Shown here: piece after piece, positions 1 through 8,976 of the stretch | How positions within the stretch are numbered: position 1 is the first letter of the stretch | Layout: every line of letters starts with the position of its first letter | NCBI RefSeq assembly: GCF_002261425.1 | Contig: NZ_NEVJ01000003.1 | Location: 3,596,001 to 3,660,000 of the forward strand | Direction: 5' to 3' | From: Bordetella genomosp. 9 | GTDB taxonomy: Bacteria; Pseudomonadota; Gammaproteobacteria; Burkholderiales; Burkholderiaceae_B | Length of the DNA: 64,000 bases | The notes under the pieces: generated by a model | The model's database searches: none | Seen by the model: the letters and a program-made list of their open reading frames with translations, nothing else | What the model was told of the DNA's origin: nothing | Translations under genes and position numbers: made by a program

Positions 1-737
1 TCGTCGCCTTCGGCGCGCACGATGCGAACATGGTCGCCGCCGCGGTCGCCGATGCGCGTCAGCCGTCCGCGGCCGTCGAAGTCCAGCACGTGTCCGTTGG
101 GCCAGTGCCAGCGCCAGGCCGCTGACGTTGGCGTGGACGTGGACGTGGACGTGGGCGTTGGCACGGTCGTTGTCGCTGTCGCGGTCACGTCCGGCGCGCC
201 GCCAGTGCGTTCCAGGCGGCCCGTTCCCGGCGACATCGGCCGGCAGGCCACGGCGCAATCGAAATCGACGCGGCTGCCGTCGGCCTGCGCGATCTGCACC
301 CGCGCGCCGCCGTCGCGCGCATGTAGACGCGTGTCGTAGGACAGCGTCCACCCGCGTCCCAGCGGCCCGCCGCGCGGGTCCATCGCGTTGTAGTGTCGGA
401 CGATCTCCAGGCCGATCCCGGCGCCCGCGCCGGGCAGGTCCACTTCACGCTGGTATTTGTTGCCGGAGACCAGGTGGATGGGATTGCCCGCGCCCAGGTT
501 CAACGCCGGCGCGGCGCCGCCCTGGGTGGCCACGCCGCCCGCCGGGCAAGGCTGGCCCAGGCGCGATGCGGCGCACGCCCGCGCGGCGGCATCCGTGCCC
601 GAGGCGAACGAGGCCGTCGGTGCGATCATCGATGCGGCCATCGACATGGTCACGGACGTGCCCATCAACGCGGCCCTTCCGGCAACCATCGACGCGCCCT
701 TCAACGCGGCGATCGCCGCGGTTCCACCTCTACCCAT
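1..737 (-). CDS. Rhs/YD-repeat protein, N-terminal part (runs off the left edge)
   Basis: About 245 codons of an open frame are visible and no stop is reached before base 1. The ATG at 737 follows a strong AGGAGG site. Residues 1-46 are Ala/Met-rich and hydrophobic and could be an export signal. Residues 83-140 match the DUF6531 entry domain of Rhs proteins, with NPIHLVSGNKYQRE, then VRHYNAMDP and GRGWTLSYD. Residues 185-205 are a Thr/Ser/Pro stretch encoded by a hexamer repeat. Rhs proteins build a beta-cocoon shell that carries a C-terminal toxin. The toxin part, and any immunity gene, lie outside the window, so the function (contact-dependent competition) is inferred from the family only. 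Confidence 0.8.
   Translation of the reverse strand, partial: MGRGGTAAIAALKGASMVAGRAALMGTSVTMSMAASMIAPTASFASGTDAAARACAASRLGQPCPAGGVATQGGAAPALNLGAGNPIHLVSGNKYQREVDLPGAGAGIGLEIVRHYNAMDPRGGPLGRGWTLSYDTRLHARDGGARVQIAQADGSRVDFDCAVACRPMSPGTGRLERTGGAPDVTATATTTVPTPTSTSTSTPTSAAWRWHWPNGHVLDFDGRGRLTRIGDRGGDHVRIVRAEGD
124..160. repeat. Hexanucleotide tandem repeat (GTGGAC) in the rhs gene
   Basis: Three perfect GTGGAC copies (133-150) are followed by a degenerate copy and flanked by related GACGTTGGC segments. On the coding strand they give alternating Thr-Ser. Because the unit is six bases, gain or loss of copies keeps the reading frame. Confidence 0.8.
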
Positions 738-855
738 GCCGGCCTCCTGCTGTTTCGGCAGGTCCAAGCATGCGATTGGCAGTCTCGTCGCGTTGGGGTA
801 GTGTACGAATTCGTCTCTCGTATTCGTTCCTTCCGCTAGACCCTGGAATCACATC

Positions 856-1206
856 ATGCTCATCTCGTTCCGCTCGAAAGCCGGCTCGGAAGTGCTCATG
901 CTTTCGGACCATGCCGCACCGCTGCTGAAGGCAGCGGGAAAGTCCCTGCCCGATGGGTTCCCGGAGCGTGGCGTGTTCACGCCCGACCAGCTGCAGCTGG
1001 CGATCGCCGGCATCGAAAAGGCGGTGGCGCTGGCGCCCAAGAACCCGGAAGACCAGGACAAGGACAGCGATCCCGACGCACCCGCCGCGCATCCGATGTC
1101 ACGGCCGGTCGGCCTGCAGCAGCGTGCCTATCCCTTGCTGGACCTGCTGAAGAAGGCGGCCGACAAGGGCGTGAACGTCACCTGGGAATCGGCCTCGTCC
1201 TGGTAG
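856..1206 (+). CDS. DUF1840 family protein
   Basis: This small soluble protein of 116 residues has the DUF1840 layout. It starts MLISFRSKAGSEVLML, continues with a short helical middle (TPDQLQLAIAGIEKAV) and ends with a helix plus a VTWES motif. A charged Asp/Lys linker sits near residues 62-75. The family is widespread in beta-proteobacteria and has no assigned role. It is divergent from the rhs gene. There is no clear ribosome-binding site, but the start is the first ATG and matches the family N-terminus. Confidence 0.8.
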   Translation: MLISFRSKAGSEVLMLSDHAAPLLKAAGKSLPDGFPERGVFTPDQLQLAIAGIEKAVALAPKNPEDQDKDSDPDAPAAHPMSRPVGLQQRAYPLLDLLKKAADKGVNVTWESASSW

Positions 1207-1211
1207 GCCAC

Positions 1212-1247
1212 GGCACGAACGGCACGAACGGCACGAACGGCACAAGC
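1212..1247. repeat. 9-bp tandem repeat (GGCACGAAC)
   Basis: Three perfect copies of GGCACGAAC and one variant, GGCACAAGC, follow directly after the DUF1840 stop codon, in the 89-bp gap before the next gene. No coding meaning is visible. Confidence 0.8.
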
Positions 1248-1295
1248 GGCGCAGTCAAGCCGCACGGTACAAGCGGCACGGCACAAGGAGCCCCC

Positions 1296-1613
1296 ATGCG
1301 CGCAGACGTTTCCATCCTCTACGATGCCCGCCGTGCCGTCCACCTGGTCGCCCAGGTGGACCCCACGCCCGAAGCCGCGGCGCGTGCGCGCGCATGGTTC
1401 GACGACCAATGGGAAGCCTTGGGCTGCGAACCCTTGCGGCCCAGCGGCAAGGTCCTGCTGCTGGACAAGATACTGGGGGTGGCGGACGCGCTGGGCTATG
1501 ACCTGCTGGCCGTGGATTCCACGCGCGCCCAGGAATTCGCCCACCATGCGGCGCTGGCGCTGGGCCGACCGCGCATTACCGTCGATCTGCCCGGCCAGGC
1601 CGTGGGTTATTGA
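1296..1613 (+). CDS. Conserved hypothetical protein, 105 aa
   Basis: I do not recognise this protein. It is soluble, without signal peptide or membrane segment, and has an alpha/beta look: a strand-rich start (DVSILYDARRAVHLVAQV), an Ala/Arg helix, a central hydrophobic helix (VLLLDKILGVADALGYDLLAV) and a short tail. An AAGGAG site lies at a good distance from the ATG. It is in the same orientation as the DUF1840 gene and could be transcribed with it. Codon use looks like its neighbours. Confidence 0.65.
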   Translation: MRADVSILYDARRAVHLVAQVDPTPEAAARARAWFDDQWEALGCEPLRPSGKVLLLDKILGVADALGYDLLAVDSTRAQEFAHHAALALGRPRITVDLPGQAVGY

Positions 1614-1632
1614 CCCGCCTTGGCGACCCGCC

Positions 1633-2922
1633 TCAGCCCTGCGGCCGCAGCTTGTCGTGCATCCACTTGGCGATGCACAGCAGGCGGTGATCGTCGCCCT
1701 TGCGCCCGATCGCCTGCAAGCCCACGGGCAGCCCGTGCGGCCCCGTGGCGAAAGGCAGGTGCACGCAGGGCAGGCCGAACATGGTCCAGACCCGGCCGAA
1801 CAGGGGATCGCCCGTGCCCTGGTCGGCAAAGGGCGCTTCGCCCGGCGCGCTGGGCGTGAGCAGCACGTCGAAGCGGTCGAACCACCCGCTGACACGGCCA
1901 TAAAGATCCCGCGACCGCTGCAGGTTGGCCTGGTGGCGGGCCTCGTCGATCGTATCGCCGCCCTGCAGCAAGGCCAGCAGGCCGGGGCTGATCTGGCTGG
2001 CATGGCGCTCGCGTTCCAGGCCCAGCGAACGCGAGGCCTCGTACGTCATGATGTCGGATTGCAGTTGCACCAGCGCACAGCATTCCGGCGGCAGATCCAC
2101 TTCCTGCACCACGGCGCGAGCGCGCGCCAGCGTTTCCGTGGCTTGCGCCATGGCGTCGCGGGTCTCGGGCAGCGTGTGGCGCCATTGCGGGGTGCGGTAG
2201 ATGCCGATGCGCGGGGGGCCGTCATAGTCCAGCCGGCGCAATTCCGGTTTGTTCATCAGCACCGAGGCCACCAGCCCCGCGTCGCCCACGGTGCGCGTGA
2301 AACAGCCCACGGTATCCAGCGACGGCGCCAGGCTCTTGATGCCGTCGCGCGGAATGCTGCCGAAGGTCGGCTTGAATCCCACCACGCCGCAATAGGCGGC
2401 CGGCCGCACGATGGATGCCGCCGTCTGCGTGCCCAGCGCGAAGGGAACCATGTAATCGGCCACCGCGGCCGCCGATCCGCTCGATGAGCCACCGGGCGTA
2501 TAGGCGGTGTTATGCGGGTTGCGCGTCAGCGGCGCCTGGAAGGTGGCGAATTCGGTGCTGACCGTTTTACCCGCGACCAAGGCGCCCGCCTGGCGGCAAA
2601 GCGTGACCGCGGCCGCATCGGCTTCGGGCCGGTGATCCTTGTAGATCGCCGATCCATAGGTGGTGGGGAATTCCTGCGTATCGAAGAGGTCCTTGACGCC
2701 GAACGGCAGGCCGTGCAGCGGACCCGTGATGGGGCCGTTGTCCAGCGCCTGCGCATGCTTCAAGGCCGCGTCCTTGTCCAACGCAGCCCATGCATGCACG
2801 CTGTCTTCGCGTTGTTCGATGCGCGCGAAGCAGGCGCGCAACAGTTGTACCGCGGACAATTCGCGCCGCTGCAACATGCGGACGGCATCCAGCGCCGTCA
2901 ATCGATTCAAAACCATAGCCAT
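1633..2922 (-). CDS. Amidase (amidase signature family)
   Basis: This 429-residue enzyme hydrolyses carboxamide bonds with the Ser-cisSer-Lys triad of the amidase signature family. The lysine is K77 in GVKD, the cis-serine is S146 in GGSSSGSAAAV, and the nucleophile is S170 in TQTAASIVRP. The spacings of 69 and 24 residues are those of the family. The usual G before the nucleophile is an A. Family members include GatA, FAAH-like enzymes and small-amide hydrolases. No GatB or GatC lies nearby, so a free-standing catabolic amidase is more likely. The ATG at 2922 follows GAGGAAG; a second in-frame ATG lies two codons later. The substrate is unknown. Confidence 0.85.
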   Translation of the reverse strand: MAMVLNRLTALDAVRMLQRRELSAVQLLRACFARIEQREDSVHAWAALDKDAALKHAQALDNGPITGPLHGLPFGVKDLFDTQEFPTTYGSAIYKDHRPEADAAAVTLCRQAGALVAGKTVSTEFATFQAPLTRNPHNTAYTPGGSSSGSAAAVADYMVPFALGTQTAASIVRPAAYCGVVGFKPTFGSIPRDGIKSLAPSLDTVGCFTRTVGDAGLVASVLMNKPELRRLDYDGPPRIGIYRTPQWRHTLPETRDAMAQATETLARARAVVQEVDLPPECCALVQLQSDIMTYEASRSLGLERERHASQISPGLLALLQGGDTIDEARHQANLQRSRDLYGRVSGWFDRFDVLLTPSAPGEAPFADQGTGDPLFGRVWTMFGLPCVHLPFATGPHGLPVGLQAIGRKGDDHRLLCIAKWMHDKLRPQG

Positions 2923-3225
2923 TCAATAACTTCCTCGGCGCATGCCGTCCTCGCAACGGCGCGGCTGCGCATCCTCGCCCCAGCGCCGCGCCGAGCGACG
3001 GCTGTCCTTTCCCAGCAGCCATTGTGCCAGCCCCATGGGGCCAGACCATTCGTGTATTCCCGTGCCGCGGCGTTGAAAAGCGCGGTCGGGACGGGACGGC
3101 TTGCGGGAAGCTGAACAACCGCCGCGATCGCGGCGTCGGCCGCGCATGCGGCGCTGCGCTGCAATATGGGTGTCATACGCGGCGCCTAAAGTGAAAACGT
3201 TTTCAACAAGCAGAGATCGCCGCCC
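2923..3225. other. Divergent intergenic region, amidase / lacI-type regulator
   Basis: This 303-bp gap separates two divergent genes. I see no gene in it. Its only clear signal is the LacI-type palindrome listed separately, close to the regulator start. Confidence 0.6.
3192..3205. promoter_or_regulatory. LacI-family operator (perfect 14-bp palindrome)
   Basis: TGAAAACGTTTTCA is a perfect palindrome with the central CG typical of LacI-family operators. It ends 20 bp before the GTG of the regulator gene, which suggests that the regulator controls its own operon. A 12/14 match lies at 8977-8990, before the ugpC-like gene. Confidence 0.7.
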
Positions 3226-4257
3226 GTGGCCAGCAAACCCCTGCACCGGCCCTCGATTCTGGATATCGCGCGTGACGCCGGTGTGTCACCGGCGACGGTT
3301 TCGCGCGCCTTCAACCGGCCCGAGCTCCTGCGCCCCGATACCCTGCAGCGCATCGAAGAGGTCGCGCGGCAGTTCGGCTTCCGTCCCAACCGCGTGGGCA
3401 GCAGCCTGCGTTCGGGCAGCACCCGCACCATAGGCATGGCCTTGCCGACACTGTGCAATCCGGTCTTCGCGGAATGCTTCGAAGGCGCCGAGGCCTGGGC
3501 GCACGACAACGGCTACAGCATCATGGTCACGACCACGGGCTACGACGCGGCGCGCGAAGCGGCCGCCGTGCGCAGCCTGCTGGACCACCAGGTGGAAGGC
3601 GTGCTGCTGACCGTCACCAATGCCGCGCGCAGCACCATTCTGCGCGAGCTGGCGGAAGACGGCCTGCCCTACGTGCTGGCGTACAACGAATCGCCGTCCC
3701 ATCCGTGCGTATCGGTGGACAACATGGCCGCGGCGCGCGATATGGTGCGCTGGCTGGCGGACACGGGCCACCGCCGCATCGCGCTGGTGACCGGACCGCT
3801 CTCCGCGTCCGACCGCGCGCGGCGGCGCCTGCAGGGCGCGCGAGCCTGCGCCCGCGAGCTGGGGCTGCCGCAGCCCGTCCATCTCTGCATGCCCCTGCAT
3901 ACGGCCGCGGATGCGGCCCTGTTGCGGGACGCCTTGCAGGCGCGTCCCGCGCCCACCGCGCTGTTCTGTTCCAACGACCTGCTGGCCGCCTCTGTCATCG
4001 CCGAATTGCGCGGCCTGGGGCTGCGGGTGCCGGAAGACCTGTCGGTATGCGGTTTCGACGGCATGCACTTCGCGGCGCTGATGGTGCCGCCGCTGACCAC
4101 CGTGGAACAGCCCAGCCGCGATATCGGCGCGCACGCCTGCGCGCAACTGCTGGCGCGCCTGCGCGGCGAATCCGCCGCGTCGCTGCGTCTGCCGCACCGC
4201 TTGATTACCGGCCGCACCGTGGCGGCCGCTTCTTCCCGTCCTCCGATCAAGGAATAA
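3226..4257 (+). CDS. LacI-family transcriptional regulator
   Basis: This 343-residue repressor-type protein has an N-terminal helix-turn-helix (residues 10-30, SILDIARDAGVSPATVSRAF), a hinge helix (NRVGSSLRSG) and a two-lobe periplasmic-binding-protein-like effector domain to the C-terminus. The start is a GTG. The gene ends 4 bases before the first transporter gene, so it is the first gene of the operon it probably represses. The regulon contains two ABC importers and a phosphodiesterase, so the effector may be glycerol phosphate, a glycerophosphodiester or a related compound. That is inference. Confidence 0.9.
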   Translation: MASKPLHRPSILDIARDAGVSPATVSRAFNRPELLRPDTLQRIEEVARQFGFRPNRVGSSLRSGSTRTIGMALPTLCNPVFAECFEGAEAWAHDNGYSIMVTTTGYDAAREAAAVRSLLDHQVEGVLLTVTNAARSTILRELAEDGLPYVLAYNESPSHPCVSVDNMAAARDMVRWLADTGHRRIALVTGPLSASDRARRRLQGARACARELGLPQPVHLCMPLHTAADAALLRDALQARPAPTALFCSNDLLAASVIAELRGLGLRVPEDLSVCGFDGMHFAALMVPPLTTVEQPSRDIGAHACAQLLARLRGESAASLRLPHRLITGRTVAAASSRPPIKE

Positions 4258-4261
4258 AGAC

Positions 4262-5272
4262 ATGCCGCAACTGTTGAACAAGGCCTTGCGCGCCGCCGTC
4301 CTGGCCATGGGCCTGATGGGCGCCGCCGCGCAGGCGCAGAATGCCGTCTGCTACAACTGCCCGCCCGAATGGGCGGACTGGGGCACGCAGCTCAAGGCCA
4401 TCAAGGAGAAGACCGGCATCCAGGTGCCCGGCGACAACAAGAACTCCGGCCAGGCGCTGGCGTCCATGGCCGCCGAACGCGCCAATCCGGTGGCCGACGT
4501 GGTGTACCTGGGCGTGACCTTCGGCATCCAGGCGGTGAAGGACGCTCTCGTGCAGGGCTACAAGCCCGCGCATTGGGACGACATTCCCGCCGGCATGAAG
4601 GACCCGGACGGCAAATGGTTCGCCATCCATTCGGGCACGCTGGGCTTCATGGTCAACGTGGATGCCCTGCGCGGCAAGCCGGTGCCGCAGTCCTGGCAGG
4701 ACCTGCTCAAGCCGGAGTACCGGGGCATGGTCGGTTACCTGGACCCGGCGTCGGCCTTCGTCGGCTACGTCGGCGCGGTCGCGGTCAACCAGGCCCTGGG
4801 CGGCAGCCTGGACAACTTCGGGCCGGCCCTGGACTGGTTCAAGAAGATGCGCGCGAACGAGCCCATCGTGCCCAAGCAGACCGCCTACGCGCGCGTACTG
4901 TCGGGCGAGATCCCCATCCTGGTCGACTACGACTTCAACGCCTATCGCGCCAAGTACAAGGACGGCGCCAACGTGCAGTTCGTCATACCCAAGGAAGGCA
5001 CCATCGCCGTGCCCTACGTGATGAGCCTGGTCGCCAACGCGCCGCACGCCGACAACGGCCGCAAGGTGCTGGATTTCACGCTGTCCGACCAGGGCCAGGC
5101 CATCTGGGCCAACGCCTATCTGCGTCCGGTCCGCGCCAGCGCGGTGTCGCCCGAAGCGCAGAAGAAATTCCTGCCCGCGTCGGAATACGCGCGCGCCGGC
5201 ACCGTGGACTACGGCAAGATGGCCGCGGTGCAACGGGCGTTTTCCGAACGCTATGCCAAGGAAGTGAACTGA
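4262..5272 (+). CDS. ABC importer, periplasmic substrate-binding protein (PhnS/FbpA-like fold)
   Basis: This 336-residue protein has a cleavable signal peptide, with an Ala-rich core and a likely cut after AAAQA near residue 25. The rest looks like a class of binding proteins that includes iron, polyamine and 2-aminoethylphosphonate receptors, for example the segments PQSWQDLLKPEYRGMVGYLDP and GEIPILVDYDFNAYR. It probably delivers the ligand to the two permeases just downstream (1-base gap to the first). The ligand cannot be read from the sequence. The GpdQ-type phosphodiesterase in the same gene set suggests a phosphodiester or phosphonate. Confidence 0.85.
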   Translation: MPQLLNKALRAAVLAMGLMGAAAQAQNAVCYNCPPEWADWGTQLKAIKEKTGIQVPGDNKNSGQALASMAAERANPVADVVYLGVTFGIQAVKDALVQGYKPAHWDDIPAGMKDPDGKWFAIHSGTLGFMVNVDALRGKPVPQSWQDLLKPEYRGMVGYLDPASAFVGYVGAVAVNQALGGSLDNFGPALDWFKKMRANEPIVPKQTAYARVLSGEIPILVDYDFNAYRAKYKDGANVQFVIPKEGTIAVPYVMSLVANAPHADNGRKVLDFTLSDQGQAIWANAYLRPVRASAVSPEAQKKFLPASEYARAGTVDYGKMAAVQRAFSERYAKEVN

Positions 5273-5273
5273 C

Positions 5274-6089
5274 ATGGCGCGCCGCGGCTGGATGATGTTC
5301 GCCGCGCCGGCCGCGGCCTTGTTCCTGGCGTTCTGGCTGCTGCCGATGGCGCGGCTGGCGGCCACCGGGTTCAGCGTGCGCGACGGCGCCAGCGCCTACT
5401 GGACCGTCATCACGCATGCGCAGTATTGGCGCAGCCTGTTCAACACGGCCGCGCTGTCGCTGGCGGCGTCGCTGGCCACGCTGGCGGTGGCCTTGCCGGT
5501 GGGGCGATTCCTGGCGGCGCATCCGCGCTTCGCGGGCCGCGGCCTGCTCATGGGCATGTTGACCTTCCCGCTGGCCTTTCCGGGCGTGGTGGTGGGCTTC
5601 CTGATCATCCTGCTGGCGGGCCGGCAGGGCGTGGCCAGCACCGTGTCGCGCTGGCTCACGGGCGAGCCGCTGGTGTTCGCCTATGGCATGGCCGGCTTGT
5701 TCCTGGGCTACCTGTATTTCTCCCTGCCGCGCACCATCGGCATGGTGACGGCGGCGGCGTCGCAGGTCGACCCCGCGATGCTGGAAGCGGCGGGCACGCT
5801 GGGCGCCGGCGCGTGGCGCCGGTTCATCGACGTCGAACTGCCCGCCTTGCGGCCCGCGCTGGCGGCCGCCGGCGCGATGTGCTTCGCCACCAGCATGGGG
5901 GCCTTCGGCACCGTCTTTACGCTGGGTACGCAGATCGACGTGCTGCCCGTCACCATCTACAACGAGTTCACCAACTACGCCAACATCCCCGTCGCCGCCG
6001 CGCTGTCCATCGTGCTGGGCGGCGTGACGTGGGCGATCCTGTACCTGGCGCACAGCCTGTCGGGCGAACGCGCTGGCGCGGCGGCATAG
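5274..6089 (+). CDS. ABC importer permease 1 (PhnU/PotB-like)
   Basis: This 271-residue inner-membrane protein has about six transmembrane helices and the permease EAA loop (EAAGTLGAGAWRRFIDVELP, about residues 173-192), which docks onto the ATPase. It starts one base after the stop of the binding-protein gene. It pairs with the permease at 6153, as in binding-protein-dependent systems with two different permeases. Confidence 0.88.
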   Translation: MARRGWMMFAAPAAALFLAFWLLPMARLAATGFSVRDGASAYWTVITHAQYWRSLFNTAALSLAASLATLAVALPVGRFLAAHPRFAGRGLLMGMLTFPLAFPGVVVGFLIILLAGRQGVASTVSRWLTGEPLVFAYGMAGLFLGYLYFSLPRTIGMVTAAASQVDPAMLEAAGTLGAGAWRRFIDVELPALRPALAAAGAMCFATSMGAFGTVFTLGTQIDVLPVTIYNEFTNYANIPVAAALSIVLGGVTWAILYLAHSLSGERAGAAA

Positions 6090-6152
6090 GCCGCGGCCAT
6101 GGCACGGACCCGCTGCAACGTATCCCCATGAAAATGCACTTTCGCTCCGAGG

Positions 6153-7010
6153 ATGCCCATGCGGCCATCCAAGCTTGAATCCCGCCTGGGGCTGGGCGCG
6201 ACCCTGGTCGTCGCCGCGTTCCTGATCGGCCCCGTCGTCATGTCGGTGCTGGCCGGCCTGACCCGCAATGGCTTCGTCGGGCTGTCCAGCGGCCTGACGC
6301 TGCGCTGGGTGGCGCAGGTCTGGGACCTGTACGCCGACACCGTCTGGCGTTCGCTGGCGGTGGCGGTGGCGACGCTGGCGGTCTGCCTGGTCGTCGGCGT
6401 GCCCGCCGCCTGGGCGCTGAGCGCGCATCGCGGCCGCCTGGCGGGCGCTTTCGAAGCGCTGCTGACGCTGCCCGTGGCGGTGCCAGGCCTGGCGACCGCG
6501 CTGGCGCTGATCGTTTCCTGGGGCACCTATGGCGCGCTGCGCGGCAGCGTCGCCTTCATCGTGATCGGCCACGTGCTGTTCACGTTGCCTTTCATGGTGC
6601 GCGCCGCGCGCGCCAGCATGACGCTGGCCGGCCTGGCCGTGCTGGACGAGGCCGCCGCCACGCTGGGCGCCTCGCGCGCGCAGCGCTTCTTCCACATCGT
6701 CGTTCCGAACGCCATGCCCGGCATCCTGACGGGCGCGCTGACCGTGCTCACGCTGTCGGTGGGCGAATTCAACCTGACCTGGCTGCTGCACACGCCGCTG
6801 ACCAAGACCTTGCCCGTCGGCCTGGCCGACAGCTATGCGTCCATGCGTCTGGAAGTGGGCTCCGCCTACACCCTGGTATTCCTGCTGATGATCATGCCCT
6901 TGCTGCTCGGCCTGCAATGGTTCGCCGGACGCGCCGCGTCCGCCGACGGTAAGGCCAGGCGCCGTCCGTCGCGCTTTTTCCCTGCACGCACAACGAAGGA
7001 AGCGCCATGA
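6153..7010 (+). CDS. ABC importer permease 2 (PhnV/PotC-like)
   Basis: This 285-residue inner-membrane permease has about six helices and an EAA loop (DEAAATLGASRAQRFFHIVV). GAGG at 6148-6151 fits an ATG at 6159 better than the one at 6153, so the protein may start two residues later. A 63-bp gap separates it from permease 1. It overlaps the ATPase gene by four bases (ATGA). Confidence 0.87.
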   Translation: MPMRPSKLESRLGLGATLVVAAFLIGPVVMSVLAGLTRNGFVGLSSGLTLRWVAQVWDLYADTVWRSLAVAVATLAVCLVVGVPAAWALSAHRGRLAGAFEALLTLPVAVPGLATALALIVSWGTYGALRGSVAFIVIGHVLFTLPFMVRAARASMTLAGLAVLDEAAATLGASRAQRFFHIVVPNAMPGILTGALTVLTLSVGEFNLTWLLHTPLTKTLPVGLADSYASMRLEVGSAYTLVFLLMIMPLLLGLQWFAGRAASADGKARRRPSRFFPARTTKEAP

Positions 7011-8035
7011 CCGCGCCCGTCGCCATCACCCTGCGGCAATGCGCCAAGACCTGGCCCGACGGCACCCGCGCCCTGCATCCCGTCGACCTGGAAGTCCAGG
7101 GCGGCACCACGCTGGCGCTGCTCGGGCCTTCCGGCTGCGGCAAGACCACCCTGCTGCGCATGATGTGCGGGCTGGAGTCGCCCGATGCCGGCGGCCGCAT
7201 CCGCTTCGACGGCGAGGACGTCACCGCCCAGCCGCCGCAGGCGCGCGGCGTCGGCGTGGTCTTCCAGAACTATGCGCTGTTTCCCAACATGACGGTGGCG
7301 GACAACGTGGGCTACGGGCTGCGCGTGCGCCGCCTGCCGACGGCCGCGCGCGATGCGCGCGTGCGGCAGATGCTGGACCTGGTGCGCCTGGGCGAATACG
7401 CCGGACGCCGCATCGGCCAGTTGTCCGGCGGCCAGCGGCAGCGGGTCGCGCTGGCGCGCGCGCTGGCCATCCAGCCACGCGTGCTGCTGCTGGACGAGCC
7501 CTTGACCGCGCTGGACGCCAAGCTGCGCGAACAGCTGCGCGTCGAGCTGGCGCAACTGCTGCGCGAGCTGGCGATCACCACCGTCATCGTCACGCATGAC
7601 CAGGAAGAAGCCATGATGCTGGGCGACCGCATCGCCGTGATGTCGGCCGGCCGCCTGGAACAGACCGGCACCGCCGAAGCGCTGTACCGAGCGCCCGCCA
7701 CCGCGTTCGTCGGCGGCTTCCTGGGCACGCTGTGCCGCGTCCGTGCCGGCCTGGACAACGGCCTGCTGGTGCCCGGCAACGCGGACCTTGCCTTCCGCCC
7801 GCAGGAAGCCGAACTGCAGGCCATGCGCGACGGCGCACCGGCTGGCGCTCCCGCCGATGCCCCTGCCAACGCCCTGGCCGGCACCATCGTCGCGCGCTTC
7901 TTCCTGGGCGCGGCCGTGCGCCTGGAGATCCGCCTGGACGACGGCCAGGCATTTCCCGTCTCGGCGCCCGCCGACAGCCCGCATGCGATCGGCGATCGCG
8001 TGGCCGTGCGGCTGCCGCGCCCCATGCAGGCTTGA
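7007..8035 (+). CDS. ABC importer ATP-binding protein
   Basis: This 342-residue ATPase has Walker A GPSGCGKTT, a Q-loop, the signature LSGGQRQRVALARA, Walker B VLLLDEP and the H-loop VIVTHDQEEA. These are followed by a C-terminal TOBE-like domain (about residues 235-342). It energises the importer encoded just upstream and overlaps permease 2 by ATGA. Confidence 0.9.
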   Translation: MTAPVAITLRQCAKTWPDGTRALHPVDLEVQGGTTLALLGPSGCGKTTLLRMMCGLESPDAGGRIRFDGEDVTAQPPQARGVGVVFQNYALFPNMTVADNVGYGLRVRRLPTAARDARVRQMLDLVRLGEYAGRRIGQLSGGQRQRVALARALAIQPRVLLLDEPLTALDAKLREQLRVELAQLLRELAITTVIVTHDQEEAMMLGDRIAVMSAGRLEQTGTAEALYRAPATAFVGGFLGTLCRVRAGLDNGLLVPGNADLAFRPQEAELQAMRDGAPAGAPADAPANALAGTIVARFFLGAAVRLEIRLDDGQAFPVSAPADSPHAIGDRVAVRLPRPMQA

Positions 8036-8105
8036 CCCACCGGCCTGACCTTGCCGGCCTGACTTCTTCCATCCCCACGCTACCCAGGACTTGCGTCGTA
8101 CCGAC

Positions 8106-8927
8106 ATGCTCATTGCCCAGCTCAGCGATCTACATATCCGCCTGCCCGGCCAGAAGGCCTACCGCGTGGTGGCGACCGATGCCTATCTGCCGCCCGCCGT
8201 CGCCGCCGTCAACGCGCAGCGCCCGCGGCCCGACATCGTGATCATCTCCGGCGACCTGACCGATTTCGGCCGGCCGGCCGAATACGCGCATCTCAAGCAC
8301 ATGCTGGATGCGCTGGAAATGCCCTATCTGCTGCTGCCGGGCAACCACGACGACCGCGACGTGCTGGCCGAGGTCTTCGTCGAACATCCGTCGCTGCGCG
8401 GCTGCGACGGTTACGCGCAGTACGTGGTCGACGACTATCCCGTGCGCATCATCGTGCTGGACACGGTGGTGCCCGGCCAGAGCCATGGCGCGCTATGCGC
8501 GCGCCGGCTGTCCTGGCTGGCGGGACGCCTGGCCGAAGCGCCCGCGCGTCCGACGGTCGTGGCCATGCACCACCCGCCCTTCGCCACGGGCATCGGGCAT
8601 ATGGACGCCATCGGCTTGCTGCAGGGCGCCGACGAGCTGGCGCGCATCGTCGGCCGGCACGGCAATATCGAACGCATCGTGTGCGGCCACCTGCATCGCA
8701 GCATCTACCGCCGTTTCGCCGGCACCATCGCATCGACCTGCCCCAGTCCCGCCCACCAGGTCGCCCTGGACCTGCGGCCGGATGCGCCGTCGGCCTTCGT
8801 CATGGAGCCGCCGGCCTTCATGCTGCACGAGTGGCGTGAAGGCGGGCTGGTCAGCCACCTGGCGTACATCGGCGACTACGCCGGACCCTATCCCTTCCAT
8901 GAGGACGGCGGCCTGATCGACGAATGA
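8106..8927 (+). CDS. gpdQ: GpdQ-type binuclear metallophosphodiesterase
   Basis: This 273-residue cytoplasmic metallophosphoesterase probably cleaves glycerophosphodiesters or related phosphodiesters. From the ATG at 8106 the metal ligands fall at the numbers I recall for Enterobacter GpdQ: D8, H10 (SDLH), D50 (GDLTD), N80 (GNHDD), H156 (HHPP), H195 and H197 (GHLH). The tail (DYAGPYPFHEDG) also resembles that enzyme. This decides the start against an in-frame TTG at 8091. The gene lies between two ABC importers, one of them Ugp-like, so it may turn imported diesters into glycerol phosphate. A CpdA-like cyclic-nucleotide role is less likely but not excluded. Confidence 0.85.
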   Translation: MLIAQLSDLHIRLPGQKAYRVVATDAYLPPAVAAVNAQRPRPDIVIISGDLTDFGRPAEYAHLKHMLDALEMPYLLLPGNHDDRDVLAEVFVEHPSLRGCDGYAQYVVDDYPVRIIVLDTVVPGQSHGALCARRLSWLAGRLAEAPARPTVVAMHHPPFATGIGHMDAIGLLQGADELARIVGRHGNIERIVCGHLHRSIYRRFAGTIASTCPSPAHQVALDLRPDAPSAFVMEPPAFMLHEWREGGLVSHLAYIGDYAGPYPFHEDGGLIDE

Positions 8928-8976
8928 TGCACACGGACGGCGGCTGAAACCGTCCCGTCATGTTCGCACTGCACAA

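Noticed and set aside
1212..1247. Tandem repeats here and at 15271-15320 as CRISPR
   Set aside because: The units are 9-12 bp and directly adjacent, without unique spacers, and there are no cas genes.
5076..6917. 613-codon minus-strand open frame, Gln/His/Arg-rich
   Set aside because: It is a shadow of the two ABC permease genes on the plus strand.
8091..8105. TTG start five codons upstream of the GpdQ-type gene
   Set aside because: The ATG at 8106 puts all metal ligands at the known GpdQ positions, so the extra residues are unlikely.
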